A DNA stretch of 64,000 nt from Pseudomonadota bacterium (GCA_023423935.1 JAFAEQ010000003.1:1-64000); one strand, 5' to 3'; positions 39,561 through 48,840 are shown, numbered from the stretch's first letter. Notes: generated by a model from the sequence alone, not told the origin. Numbers and translations are program-made.

Positions 39561-40589
39561 TCAGCGGAATACGATGCGTTCGCCGGTTGCGCTGCTGCGT
39601 CGCGCTGCTTCGATGACGTCGAGCACGACACGGGCGGCGTGCGCGGGCACGGGGACCGGGCCATCGTTCTCGATCGCAGCCTTCATCAGCTCGTAATACG
39701 TCAGCCAACGGCCCCGTTCCGTGGCGATGATCTCGCTGTTCCCGTCGCTGCCGGTGACGAGCTTGCCATGACGCTCCTGCGATTGGATCCCGAATCGCGG
39801 ATCTTGCGCGGATAGACCTGCGCGCGCCTGATCCTCCTGCGGATCGAGTCCGGCCTTGAAGAACGATCCTCGCGAGCCGTGAATCACGTAGCGCCAGTCG
39901 CCCGGTGCGGCCAAGGAGCTCACGCCGAGGCTCAAGCGCAGCGCATCCTTGCCCATCAGAATCTCGAAACCATCGTCCGTGCTCGAGCCCTCGCGCTGTC
40001 CAAAGACGTCGGCTTGCAGCCACTGCGGCGGGCCGAACAGCGTCAGCGCCTGATCGATGAGGTGTGAGCCAAGATCGAACAGCATGCCGCTCCCCGGCTC
40101 GGCGCGCTCACGCCAGCGATCCGCGATCGTTGGACGAAAACGATCCCAGCGCATACGAAAGTACGCGATCCGACCCAGGCGATCCTCGTCGATCAACTTG
40201 CGGATCGTGAGGAAGTCGCCGTCCCAGCGCCGGTTCTGAAACACCGAGAGTTTTCGTTGCTGCTGCTGTGCAAGTGCGATCAGCGTGGAGGCTTCGGAGG
40301 AAGCGATGGCGATCGGCTTGTCGACGACCACATGTTTGCGAGCCGTCAACGCCGCATGCGCATGCTCGAAATGGAACCGGCTCGGAGACGCGACGACCAC
40401 CAGATCGATCGTGTCGTCCGCGAGCAGCTCTGTCACCGTGCCGAGAACTCGTGCGTGCGGATAAGACTCTCGCACTTCGCTCGCGCGGCTCGTGACCACT
40501 GCGCTCAGGTGCAGGCCGGCAGCAGTAATCAGCGGCGCGTGGAAGTAGCGACCTGCCAGGCCATAGCCGATGAGACCTGCGCGTATCAC
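39561..40589 (-). CDS. Gfo/Idh/MocA-family oxidoreductase
   Basis: 342 residues. NAD(P)-dependent oxidoreductase of sugar or inositol-like substrates: Rossmann motif IGYGLAGRYFHAPLI at the N-terminus, VVASPSRFHFEHAHAALTARKHVVVDKPIA (EKP/DKP motif) near 75-105 and the substrate-side FDLGSHLIDQALTLFGPP near 175-190. The closest match in layout is the YdgJ/YvaA type. ATG overlaps the stop of the TlpA-like gene (ATGA), so expression is coupled to it, an unexplained pairing. Confidence 0.9.
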   Translation of the reverse strand: MIRAGLIGYGLAGRYFHAPLITAAGLHLSAVVTSRASEVRESYPHARVLGTVTELLADDTIDLVVVASPSRFHFEHAHAALTARKHVVVDKPIAIASSEASTLIALAQQQQRKLSVFQNRRWDGDFLTIRKLIDEDRLGRIAYFRMRWDRFRPTIADRWRERAEPGSGMLFDLGSHLIDQALTLFGPPQWLQADVFGQREGSSTDDGFEILMGKDALRLSLGVSSLAAPGDWRYVIHGSRGSFFKAGLDPQEDQARAGLSAQDPRFGIQSQERHGKLVTGSDGNSEIIATERGRWLTYYELMKAAIENDGPVPVPAHAARVVLDVIEAARRSSATGERIVFR

Positions 40590-41881
40590 GCTGCGTCTTT
40601 CTGCGCCGGGGCGTTGCGTGTGTCGTGAGCCTGCTTGTTCGCCGCCGGATCGACCGCGGGTTCTGCCAGCAGTTGATCGATGAATGCCGTGAACTCGGCG
40701 ACGTATTCCTCGTAGTGCTTGCCGGTCGCGGGACCGTTGAAGCCCGTGTGGATCTTGCGCACCCGACCGCTCTTGTCGAGGAAGATCGCAGTCGGATAGC
40801 CGTAGACGCCGCTGAGCGATGGAAGCTTCCGTTCCGGATCCTCGTCGTCGGCGACGCCTGCGATCAGGATGGGAAACTGAATGTTCAAATCGCGCTGATA
40901 GCCGCGGACCGCCGCTGCTGCCTTGTCGAACTCGCCATGGCGCTCGAACATGAGCGCCACGATCTCGAATCCCTTCTCGCGGTACTGCTCGTAGAAGGGC
41001 ACCAGGAACGCGGCTTCGTCATGGCAGTTCGGGCACCAGGTGCCGCCGAGTGTGACCACGACCACCTTGCCGCGGAATCGTTCGTCGCTGAGCGATACCG
41101 GCTGGCCATCGACATCGTTGAACGTGAAGGACAGCGGTTCATCGGGCGTGTTCAGTGTCGTCTCGATGTGTGCGATCTCGGCGTCCTCGTTGCGCTCGGC
41201 AGACAGTTTTTCGTGACTCTTGAGACCTTGCCAGTACTCGCCCTGCAACTTCCCGTCGACCAGTTTCATCTTGTACAGATACGCAAGGCCGCCCGCGAAG
41301 GTGGACAGCTGCACTTCATCCCCGTGAACCTGGCCTTCGAGAAATCGATGATCGCCGGTGGGCGTCATGACCGTGCCTGTAACCCGGTCGTGCTGTTGGT
41401 CGAACACCGCTACCGCGTTGCTGGTCTTGCCCTCGCCGTTCGTGAAGGTAACCGCCCACCGACCCGCGACATCGGCGTTGTCGGACAGCGGCTTCTTATA
41501 GAAGCGATAGGTTTCATTGAGTCGGGCTTTGAGCGGAATCACCTGCTCGACGCCGCCCGCCTTGATCAAGGTGACAGAACCTTCCAGACGATCGCGTTTG
41601 AACTTAGCGCGCATCGAATTCTCGTAGCCCGGGAACTTGGCGACGAGCTCGTCTGCCTCGACGCGGACATCTGAAACGCGCGTGCGCTCATCTCCATTAG
41701 TGAGATAGAGGACATAGGCATCTCCCTCGCGCGCAACCTCGAGGCCGAACGGCGCCTCACCGCCGGGTAGCTCGAGCACGGCGCGATAAATGCCCGGCAC
41801 CGGTGCGTCGACGTGCGAGCACGCGGCGAGCAGGAGCAGGCCAAACAACAGGGCGAACGAATGAGCGATGGCTTTGATCAC
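40586..41881 (-). CDS. TlpA-like thioredoxin-fold lipoprotein
   Basis: 431 residues from GTG at 41881; this start begins the signal sequence ending in lipobox LLLAAC. The first ~240 residues are a beta-rich domain without recognised family (DUF4369-like in layout). From about 265 a TlpA/ResA thioredoxin fold follows: SDERFRGKVVVVTLGGTWCPNCHDEAAFL with CPNC active site, and GYPTAIFLDKSGRVRKI (cis-Pro). It would act as a periplasmic thiol-disulfide reductase. The stop overlaps the ATG of the oxidoreductase gene. An ATG further upstream exists but would bury the signal peptide. Confidence 0.85.
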   Translation of the reverse strand: MIKAIAHSFALLFGLLLLAACSHVDAPVPGIYRAVLELPGGEAPFGLEVAREGDAYVLYLTNGDERTRVSDVRVEADELVAKFPGYENSMRAKFKRDRLEGSVTLIKAGGVEQVIPLKARLNETYRFYKKPLSDNADVAGRWAVTFTNGEGKTSNAVAVFDQQHDRVTGTVMTPTGDHRFLEGQVHGDEVQLSTFAGGLAYLYKMKLVDGKLQGEYWQGLKSHEKLSAERNEDAEIAHIETTLNTPDEPLSFTFNDVDGQPVSLSDERFRGKVVVVTLGGTWCPNCHDEAAFLVPFYEQYREKGFEIVALMFERHGEFDKAAAAVRGYQRDLNIQFPILIAGVADDEDPERKLPSLSGVYGYPTAIFLDKSGRVRKIHTGFNGPATGKHYEEYVAEFTAFIDQLLAEPAVDPAANKQAHDTRNAPAQKDAA

Positions 41882-42096
41882 GGCAGTGATTCTCGGCAAG
41901 AAAAGCGATGTCGCAGTGTCCGAACTCCACTGACGAAGTGCAACCCCGCCACTCAATCCAAATGGCATTTGCATATGTGACACACATTCGATGCGGACAA
42001 ACCCGCTATTGCGTTGCCGGAACCCCACCTCAGCAACGCGCGTTATTTCGCGCACAACTTACACGGGTAACGGCCCGCATTCACGGAGATGAACGC

Positions 42097-42474
42097 ATGA
42101 AAATTTCACTGCGCGGATTGTTGATCAGCGTGGCCGCATTGGCAGCGTTGAGTGCTTGTGGCGGAGTTTCAGAGTTGACCAAGCAACAAGTCGCCCGCAG
42201 CCAGACAGCCGTCATCCAGGCTGAGACGACGGTAGGAAATTCGGAAGCGGGCGCGTTGGAGCTGCAGAAAGCCAAGGACCTCTTTGCGGATGCACAGCGC
42301 CAGATGGAAGCCAAGAATGAAACGCGTGCCCAACGCCTGGCCACGGAGGCAGAGCTCGAAGCGCAGCTCGCCATAGCGAAGACCCAGAACGCGAACGCGC
42401 GACGTGCCGCAGATGAGCTGCTGGCCAGCATCCAGACGCTGCGTCAGGAAGCCGACCGTCCGAGCACACGCTGA
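42097..42474 (+). CDS. DUF4398-type lipoprotein
   Basis: 125 residues from ATG at 42097 (CGGAG upstream). Lipobox LAALSAC puts a lipidated Cys near residue 22. The mature part is helical with alternating Gln/Ala/Glu heptads (ELQKAKDLFADAQRQM; RLATEAELEAQLAIAKTQ), typical of DUF4398. Function unknown, probably an envelope spacer. It lies 26 bases upstream of a related DUF4398-OmpA protein, so they are in one operon. Confidence 0.85.
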   Translation: MKISLRGLLISVAALAALSACGGVSELTKQQVARSQTAVIQAETTVGNSEAGALELQKAKDLFADAQRQMEAKNETRAQRLATEAELEAQLAIAKTQNANARRAADELLASIQTLRQEADRPSTR

Positions 42475-42500
42475 AGTCACGAAGACAGGAGAATTTCACC

Positions 42501-43313
42501 ATGAAGCGGATTCCAAGATTTCTGGTGGGCGTGGCTGTGGCGGCGGCTCTCTCCGCATGCAGCTCCACACCGAAGACCATCGAACAGCTGGAAACGGCGC
42601 GCGCAGTCGTGCCGCAGGTCGAATCGTCGCCGCGCGCGGGCGCTGCAGCACAGAACATTTCCGAGGCACGTAAGGCGCTCCAGAAGGCGAATGAGCTGGC
42701 GGAGAAGCGTGGCAAGGTTGATGAAATCCGTTACTACGCCATGATCGCCAATACGAATGCGGAAATTGCCAACGAAAAGATTCTCGAAGCGCAGGCTCGC
42801 GATGAGATCGCGAAAGCTGAAGTGGAGCGGCAGCAGGTGATTCTGCAAGCGCGCGCCCGCGAAGCCGAAGCTGAACGCATGCGTGCCGAGAGTCTCGAGC
42901 AGGAGTTGCGCGATCTGAAGGCGCAGAAGACGGATCGCGGACTGGTGCTGACGCTGGGCGATGTGCTGTTCAACACCGGTCAGGCCTCGCTGACCCCGGG
43001 GGCCTACTCGACCATCGATCGTCTGGCGGCTGCTCTCAAGGAAGATCCGGCTCGCAAGGTGTTGATCGAAGGCTACACGGATAGCACCGGCAGTGAGGAG
43101 TTCAACCTCCAGCTCTCGGAAGCCCGGGCGCAGTCCGTTCAAGCCGCACTGATGCAGCGCGGCGTCGCGGCCGATCAGATCACCGCAGTGGGCAAGGGAG
43201 AAAGCAATCCGGTCGCGAGCAACGAGACTGCTTCGGGGCGCCAGCAGAATCGTCGCGTCGTGATGGTCTTTACCGAAGCTCCGGATCGTCAGCAGGTCGC
43301 CACCGATCGTTGA
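42501..43313 (+). CDS. OmpA-family lipoprotein with DUF4398 N-terminal domain
   Basis: 270 residues. Lipobox LSACSS near residue 21; helical DUF4398 region up to ~145 (ISEARKALQKANELAEKRG; coiled coil of Ala/Glu/Arg heptads). The C-terminal ~115 residues are an OmpA/MotB peptidoglycan-binding domain: LTLGDVLFNTGQASLTPGA, VLIEGYTDSTGSEEFNLQLSE, ARAQSV and ESNPVASN with RRVVMVF. It should tether the outer membrane to peptidoglycan, the upstream small lipoprotein being its paralogous helper. Confidence 0.92.
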   Translation: MKRIPRFLVGVAVAAALSACSSTPKTIEQLETARAVVPQVESSPRAGAAAQNISEARKALQKANELAEKRGKVDEIRYYAMIANTNAEIANEKILEAQARDEIAKAEVERQQVILQARAREAEAERMRAESLEQELRDLKAQKTDRGLVLTLGDVLFNTGQASLTPGAYSTIDRLAAALKEDPARKVLIEGYTDSTGSEEFNLQLSEARAQSVQAALMQRGVAADQITAVGKGESNPVASNETASGRQQNRRVVMVFTEAPDRQQVATDR

Positions 43314-43345
43314 TCGATCTGAGGCCTGGTTCCATGCGAGACGAC

Positions 43346-43371
43346 GGGGCCGAACCGCAGGGTTCGGCCCC
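43346..43371 (+). terminator. Bidirectional terminator between convergent genes
   Basis: GGGGCCGAACC (43346-43356) pairs perfectly with GGTTCGGCCCC (43361-43371) around GCAG, then TGTTCATTT on the plus strand. It lies 32 bases past the OmpA gene stop and 3 bases past the stop of the convergent ATPase gene. Confidence 0.85.
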
Positions 43372-43374
43372 TGT

Positions 43375-45732
43375 TCATTTCCAGAGCAATCCCATCAGCG
43401 TGACGTCGATGTCCGACTTGCGCGGCTTGATGGTCACGCGCTCCACGGCCACGGTGCCTGGGTCGTAAAGGCGCTGCAGTTCAGCGCTTTCATCGTTGAA
43501 CTCCCGCTCCAGATCCGCATGGCGCTGTTTTATGACTTCGAGGCTTTCGTTCGCACGCGTGACATCCTCGCTTTCCCGGCCGATCCGTCCGGCGCCGCGC
43601 GCAGCGCTGCCGAGCCGACCTGCGTTCGTCGCACTCATCGCTTTGCGGCCCAGAAACGCGCCGAGAATCGATGTCCCGATGGAGATGGCCGTGTCCATCT
43701 TGCGCTGGGACAGTTGCGCCTGTTCGCGTGCAACCCGGTCTTCTGCGCGCCGTACCTGATCCTGTAACGATGCGAGCTTCGGGCCGTACTTGCGACGCAG
43801 GGCTTCCCCAGCAGCATCGCGCTTCTCCCTGACCGCAAGAGCAAGACGCGCTCGGAACTCCGCTTCAGTTCCGCCTGGAACCGAGGTGGCATTCACTGCA
43901 GGCGCGCGCAACAGATCCAGTCCCGCTGCCGAGTACACGTGCGATTCGAGCTGTTTGCTCCAGCTCTTGTAGCTTTCCGCACGCGATGCGGACGCGGGCA
44001 ATGCTGCAAACGATGCGTTGGCGGGCGGTGAGTTCGAGAGTTGCGATTTGACGTCACTGAGCACTTCCGCCTCCGCCCAGTTCGGATCGCCGTCGGTCAG
44101 CGGGGCCAGGTACGTACGTGTCTCCCACACATCGACGCCGGCAGCGCTGTTGACGAAGTGCATTCGCACGGTACCCATCGCGAAGGGAGCGAGGCGATCG
44201 CTATCGCCCTGGGTCAGGAAGAACTCCGGAATATTCGCAGCCACGACCGGCTTCGATTGCGTTTGAACTTGCGGCGCCGAGGGTTGCCGAGGCGCAGACG
44301 CCGGCTCTGCCAGTGTCATTGCGGTCGGCGCATTCGAAGTCAGACGCGCAATTTCCGGCAGCGTAAGCGGTCCGCGCAGATACGACATCGCCCAGCGCGT
44401 CCGAAACAGCACGGGCGCATCTTCATGTGCATTGCGCATCAGAAAGCTGCGCGGCTGGAGATTGGCGAGCAGCGTATCGAACTGGGCCTTGTCGATCCCG
44501 CTGCCCGCAGCGAGCAATCCTTCGATCACTCGCGCTTTGTCGCGCTCGGTCTGCAGTCGGCCGATGAACCAGGTGCCTGCATTCGACAGGCCCTTGTAAT
44601 CGAGATCGACCGGATTCTGCGTCGCGAGTACCACACCGATACCGAACGCACGCGCCTGCTTCATGAGCGTGAGCAGCGGCTGCTTCGAAGGCGGCATCGC
44701 CGTGGGCGGGAAGTAGCCGAAGATCTCGTCCATATAAAAGAGTGCGCGCAAGCTCGAGGTGCCCGACTGCCGCCGCATCCAGGCGACGATCTCACCAAGG
44801 ATCAGCGTGACGACGAACATGCGCTCGGCGTCGCTCAAGTGCGCGATGGAGATGATCGCAATGCGCGGTTTGCCGCTGTCCGTGAACAGCAGGCGCTGGA
44901 TGTCGAGCGGTTCGCCCTGCATCCAGGCGGCGAACCCCGGCGCTGCAACCAGATTGTTGAGCGACATGGCAAGCGCGAGCCGCTCCTTCGCCGGATAGAA
45001 CGTTTCGAGATCCAGTACGCCGATGTGCTCGACGCCGGGTTTCTGGATGCTCTGAATCAGCGCTTTGAGATCGAGATCGCGACCCTGGCTCCAGGCTTGC
45101 TCGAACAAGGTGGACAACAGAATGTGTTCGCGACTCTTGATGGGATCCGCGTCGATCCCGACCAGACTCAGCAGGCCCGCCACGGTTGCAGCGATGCGTT
45201 CGCGCAGGATGGCGGCATCCGCGCGCAGCTCAGGTGCCGGTGCAGCAAACGAGCGCAACACCGACAAAGGCCGTCCGGACGTGCTGCCCGGCGTATAGAT
45301 CGCAAAGTCCGCGGCTTCATGCAGGCGACGAATACGTTCACCGTCCTGATCCCAGTCCGCCAAGCCCTTGCGCCAGGTTTGCGCCGTCGCTTCGGCGAAA
45401 GCCTCGACAGTCAGACCCTTGCGCGCCGCCTCACCCGCATCGACCCACGGGCCGAAGTCGCTGGCCTGCAATTCGGGGAAGCTCAGCAACAGGTTGCCGA
45501 TATCTCCCTTCGGATCGATCGCGATGGCCGGAATGCCATCGATGGCCGCCTCTTCGAGCAATGACAGACACAGACCGGTCTTGCCGCTCCCCGTCATGCC
45601 GACACACACCGCATGCGTCGTCAGATCCCGAGAGTCATATAAAAGGAGATCGGCCTTATCCGCGTTCGTCGCCGGATCGATTTCGCGCCCCAGATAAAAG
45701 GAGCCGAGTTTTTCGTATGCGGGGAGGGGCAT
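43375..45732 (-). CDS. HerA/VirB4-like ATP-binding protein
   Basis: 785 residues, soluble. Walker A GMTGSGKTGLCL near 45, Walker B LRALFYMDEIFGYFPP near 330, sensor-like VVLATQNPVDLDYKGL near 375, and QARAFGIGVV typical of HerA/FtsK-type translocases. A long Pro/Ala linker (470-510) leads to a C-terminal coiled coil (about 640-760) with an embedded hydrophobic stretch (SIGTSILGAFLGRKA). These proteins form ATP-driven hexamers, but whether this one moves DNA or protein is unknown. The upstream gap is a GATGGCAGT tandem array, so its promoter must lie in or beyond it. Confidence 0.8.
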   Translation of the reverse strand: MPLPAYEKLGSFYLGREIDPATNADKADLLLYDSRDLTTHAVCVGMTGSGKTGLCLSLLEEAAIDGIPAIAIDPKGDIGNLLLSFPELQASDFGPWVDAGEAARKGLTVEAFAEATAQTWRKGLADWDQDGERIRRLHEAADFAIYTPGSTSGRPLSVLRSFAAPAPELRADAAILRERIAATVAGLLSLVGIDADPIKSREHILLSTLFEQAWSQGRDLDLKALIQSIQKPGVEHIGVLDLETFYPAKERLALAMSLNNLVAAPGFAAWMQGEPLDIQRLLFTDSGKPRIAIISIAHLSDAERMFVVTLILGEIVAWMRRQSGTSSLRALFYMDEIFGYFPPTAMPPSKQPLLTLMKQARAFGIGVVLATQNPVDLDYKGLSNAGTWFIGRLQTERDKARVIEGLLAAGSGIDKAQFDTLLANLQPRSFLMRNAHEDAPVLFRTRWAMSYLRGPLTLPEIARLTSNAPTAMTLAEPASAPRQPSAPQVQTQSKPVVAANIPEFFLTQGDSDRLAPFAMGTVRMHFVNSAAGVDVWETRTYLAPLTDGDPNWAEAEVLSDVKSQLSNSPPANASFAALPASASRAESYKSWSKQLESHVYSAAGLDLLRAPAVNATSVPGGTEAEFRARLALAVREKRDAAGEALRRKYGPKLASLQDQVRRAEDRVAREQAQLSQRKMDTAISIGTSILGAFLGRKAMSATNAGRLGSAARGAGRIGRESEDVTRANESLEVIKQRHADLEREFNDESAELQRLYDPGTVAVERVTIKPRKSDIDVTLMGLLWK

Positions 45733-45750
45733 GGTGCGTGATGTCAGTCA

Positions 45751-45917
45751 GATGGCAGTGATGGCAGTGATGGCAGTGATGGCAGTGATGGCGGTGATGA
45801 AAGTGATGATGTGATGTGGTGATGAAAAATTACGGCCGAAACCATACCGGAATCAGCCGGGCTGAAGCCAAATGCGAGAGCCAGTGTGCTCTTCGAACCC
45901 GCATCACTGCCATCACC
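45751..45917. repeat. GATGGCAGT tandem array with inverted partner
   Basis: At 45751-45803 there are about five to six copies of the 9-base unit GATGGCAGT (GATGGCGGT variant), sliding into GTGATGA words up to 45824. At 45902-45917 CATCACTGCCATCACC is the exact inverse of part of the array, so the whole forms a long hairpin. It occupies the divergent gap upstream of the ATPase and cysA genes. Confidence 0.85.
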
Positions 45918-46006
45918 GGTCTCACAGCCCTCACGTTTTCTATAACCACTTTGTCACCGGGCCGAGACTGACCTTGCTACCTCACGGCCAGTAAGCTCGC
46001 GTCCCT

Positions 46007-47779
46007 ATGTCCATCACACTCGATCAAGTGACCAAACGGTATCAGGGTTCGCCTGTCGTCAACGACGTGTCTGTCGAAGTCGGCGAAGGTGAGTTCTTTG
46101 TACTGCTCGGTCCCAGCGGCAGTGGCAAGAGTACGCTGCTGCGCGCCATTGCAGGGTTGACGGGGGTCGATCACGGTCGCATTGCGCTGCATGGTCGCGA
46201 TGTCACGCACGTGTCGGCACGTCAGCGCGGTGTAGGTCTGGTCTTTCAGAACTATGCGCTGTTCCGCCATATGAGCGTGGGCGACAACATCGAGTTTGCA
46301 CTGCGCGTGCGGCGCATGAAGGCTGCGGACCGTAAGGCGCGGCGCAAGGAGTTGCTCAGGCTGGTCGCGCTCGAAGGCATGGACGATCGTCTGCCGACGC
46401 AGCTGTCCGGTGGTCAGCAGCAGCGCGTCGCGGTGGCCCGCGCACTCGCACACAAGCCGCAGGTCTTGTTGCTGGACGAGCCGTTCGGTGCGCTCGATGC
46501 GAAGATCCGCGAGGAACTGCGGCGCACTATCCGTCAGGTACAGCGCGAGCTCAACATCACGACCGTGCTGGTCACCCACGATCAGGAAGAGGCCTTCGCG
46601 CTGGCCGATCGCATCGGCGTAATGAACCTGGGCCGCCTGCTCGAATGTGGCAAGCCCGATGAGCTCTATGCGCGTCCGGCGACCCGCTTCGTGGCAACCT
46701 TCCTCGGTGCGGCCAATCTCTTGCTCGCACGACAGACTGCCGAAGGCATTCGCTTTGGCGCCACGCCAGTGAATGCCCGAGCGATCGAACGTTTCGAATC
46801 GGGTCGTGAGCATGAGGTCGTTGCGGTGTTGCGCCCCGAGGAGGTCGAGCTCGCGCCGACCCGCGACAACCTGCATGTGAACTACATGGGCACGGGCGTG
46901 GTGGAGGAAATGGTGTTCACCGGCGCGCTCGAGCGCTTGCGAGTACGTCTCGCGAACGGTGCGGCTCATGCGCAGGTGAGCGCAGGAGAGGCTACTTCGA
47001 GCTCGGCACTCGAAGTCACACGCACTCAACACGAACAACGTGCCTTCCCGGTGACGCTCGGGCAGAGCGTCGCGCTGGGTGCTCGTCGCATCCATGTTCT
47101 GCCGACACCTTTGTCGAGCTACACGGCCTGCGCATCCGAAGCTGCGGCCGCGGATCGGCTCGCACGACATCCGTTCCTGACCGAGCTCGCCTCGCGCATG
47201 AAGACGCGCATCGCTACACGCGTGGAACCTGCGCTGGCATCCCCGGACGGCGAGAATGCAACGACTGCGATCTCGGGCGTTGCCGTTCTCGCGCCTCAGC
47301 CCAACATGGCCGGGCAGATCGAATGGCTGCTGCGCAACGGTGCGGCGGAGGTGCTGGTACTGCCGGGGCAGATGCCGTCACCGAATCGCGTGCTCATTCA
47401 CTGGTCGGACGATACGGCGCGCCGGCCCACGCTGGCCGTTGCAGCCAGCCTATTGCGGCACGTCGCTGCCGAAGCGGTGTACGTAGGCATCCTGCCTGAA
47501 GGTGCAGGCGATGCGCAGCGACCGCTCGGCATGCGCACACTGCTCGATGCCCGCTCGGAGGCGCAGGCGGTGCATGGGCTCGAGATGCGAACCGAACTGC
47601 GCTTCGGTGCAGCGGCCGAAGAGCTCGGCCGGCAGTTGAGTGGCACGATCGATCAGATGCTGATTCTCGGCATCTCGGATCTGCAGACTCTGCGCACTTC
47701 CTTTGCGGGTCTGCTCGCGGCAGCGCCTTCGTTCCCTCTCATGATCGTCTATCGTCCAACCAGCGGGGCCGCCACGTGA
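46007..47779 (+). CDS. cysA: Sulfate/thiosulfate ABC ATPase CysA with UspA-like C-terminal extension
   Basis: 590 residues; CysA is usually 350-370. Residues 1-360: Walker A GPSGSGKSTLLRAIAGL, QNYALFRHMSV Q-loop, LSGGQQQRVAVARAL signature, LLLDEPFGALD Walker B, THDQEEAF H-loop and a TOBE-like region. Residues about 410-590 look like a universal-stress-type domain: VLIHWSDDTARRPTLAVAA, AVYVGIL, LEMRTELRFGAAAEELGRQL and QMLILGIS. This fusion is unusual; the domain could sense a nucleotide or stress state and tune uptake. The stop overlaps the sbp GTG by 4 bases. Confidence 0.9.
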   Translation: MSITLDQVTKRYQGSPVVNDVSVEVGEGEFFVLLGPSGSGKSTLLRAIAGLTGVDHGRIALHGRDVTHVSARQRGVGLVFQNYALFRHMSVGDNIEFALRVRRMKAADRKARRKELLRLVALEGMDDRLPTQLSGGQQQRVAVARALAHKPQVLLLDEPFGALDAKIREELRRTIRQVQRELNITTVLVTHDQEEAFALADRIGVMNLGRLLECGKPDELYARPATRFVATFLGAANLLLARQTAEGIRFGATPVNARAIERFESGREHEVVAVLRPEEVELAPTRDNLHVNYMGTGVVEEMVFTGALERLRVRLANGAAHAQVSAGEATSSSALEVTRTQHEQRAFPVTLGQSVALGARRIHVLPTPLSSYTACASEAAAADRLARHPFLTELASRMKTRIATRVEPALASPDGENATTAISGVAVLAPQPNMAGQIEWLLRNGAAEVLVLPGQMPSPNRVLIHWSDDTARRPTLAVAASLLRHVAAEAVYVGILPEGAGDAQRPLGMRTLLDARSEAQAVHGLEMRTELRFGAAAEELGRQLSGTIDQMLILGISDLQTLRTSFAGLLAAAPSFPLMIVYRPTSGAAT

Positions 47780-48840
47780 AACGAATTCTCGTCGCGTTCG
47801 CCGCGGCCCTGACGCTGCTCAGCGGCTGCGGATCGAAGCAATCGGAAGAAGGCGGGGTCACGTTGCTCAACGTGAGTTACGACCCCACACGCGAGCTCTA
47901 TCGCGACATCAATGAGCAGTTCGCCCGCGACTGGCGCGCGAAGACCGGCCAGCCCGTGACGATCAAGCAATCGCATGGCGGCTCGGGCAGTCAGGCGCGT
48001 GCGGTCATCGATGGCCTGCAAGCCGATGTCGTCACGCTTGCACTCGCGTACGACATCAATTCGATCCAGACCAAGGGCAAGCGTCTCGGAGCAAACTGGC
48101 AGACGCGCTTCCCCGACAACAGCGCGCCGTATACCTCGACCATCGTCTTCCTGGTGCGCAAGGGCAATCCCAAGCAGATTCACGATTGGCCCGATCTGAT
48201 TCGCGACGGTGTCAGTGTCGTCACGCCGAATCCGAAGACCTCGGGCGGTGCGCGCTGGAACTATCTGGCGGCATGGGGCTATGAGCTGCATCGGCAGCTC
48301 GGCGACTGGCACAAGCTCGACGATCCCGCCGCGGCCGAAGAGGTGGAGAAAGCGCAGGCTGCAGCCGAAAAGTTCGTCACCGAGCTGTACCGCCACGCGC
48401 CAGTGCTGGACAGCGGCGCGCGCGGAGCGACGAACACGTTCGTGCAGCGCGAGATCGGCGATGTGCTGATCGCATGGGAAAACGAAGCGTTGCTCGCGAT
48501 CAAGGAACTCGGCCCGGACAAGGTGGAGATCGTCGTACCGTCCATCACGATCCTCGCGGAGCCGCCGGTCGCCATCGTCGATACCGTGGTCGATGCGCGC
48601 GGTACGCGTCCCGTTGCGGAGGCGTATCTGCAATTCCTCTATAGCGAGGCGGGGCAGGACACCGCTGCGAGGCACTATTTCCGGCCGCGAAATCCGCAGG
48701 TGCTCGAGCGCTACTCGGCTCAGTTTCCAAAAGTAGAAACGTTCACCGTGAATCAGGTGTTCGACGGTTGGAACGCAGCGCACGACAAACATTTTGCGGA
48801 CGGCGCGATCTTCGATCGCATCTACGCCGCGAAGAAGTGA
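47776..48840 (+). CDS. sbp: Sulfate-binding lipoprotein (Sbp)
   Basis: 354 residues from a GTG overlapping the cysA stop. Lipobox LTLLSGC near residue 19 gives a lipoprotein, where E. coli Sbp is a free periplasmic protein. The core is very like Sbp: LLNVSYDPTRELYRDINEQF, IKQSHGGSGSQARAVIDGLQ, ADVVTLALAYDI, TPNPKTSGGARWNYLAAWGY and VLDSGARGATNTF. The SGGARW and LALAYD patterns favour sulfate over thiosulfate. It would deliver sulfate to CysT/CysW. Confidence 0.93.
   Translation: MKRILVAFAAALTLLSGCGSKQSEEGGVTLLNVSYDPTRELYRDINEQFARDWRAKTGQPVTIKQSHGGSGSQARAVIDGLQADVVTLALAYDINSIQTKGKRLGANWQTRFPDNSAPYTSTIVFLVRKGNPKQIHDWPDLIRDGVSVVTPNPKTSGGARWNYLAAWGYELHRQLGDWHKLDDPAAAEEVEKAQAAAEKFVTELYRHAPVLDSGARGATNTFVQREIGDVLIAWENEALLAIKELGPDKVEIVVPSITILAEPPVAIVDTVVDARGTRPVAEAYLQFLYSEAGQDTAARHYFRPRNPQVLERYSAQFPKVETFTVNQVFDGWNAAHDKHFADGAIFDRIYAAKK

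Noticed and set aside
41882..42055. N-terminal extension of the TlpA-like protein
   Set aside because: It would place about 60 unrelated residues before a clear lipoprotein signal, so the GTG at 41881 is preferred.
44041..45564. 507-codon plus-strand frame
   Set aside because: Opposite the HerA-like ATPase with intact Walker motifs; Arg-rich shadow.
45751..45824. Possible CRISPR array
   Set aside because: The units are contiguous 9-mers without unique spacers and no cas genes are present.
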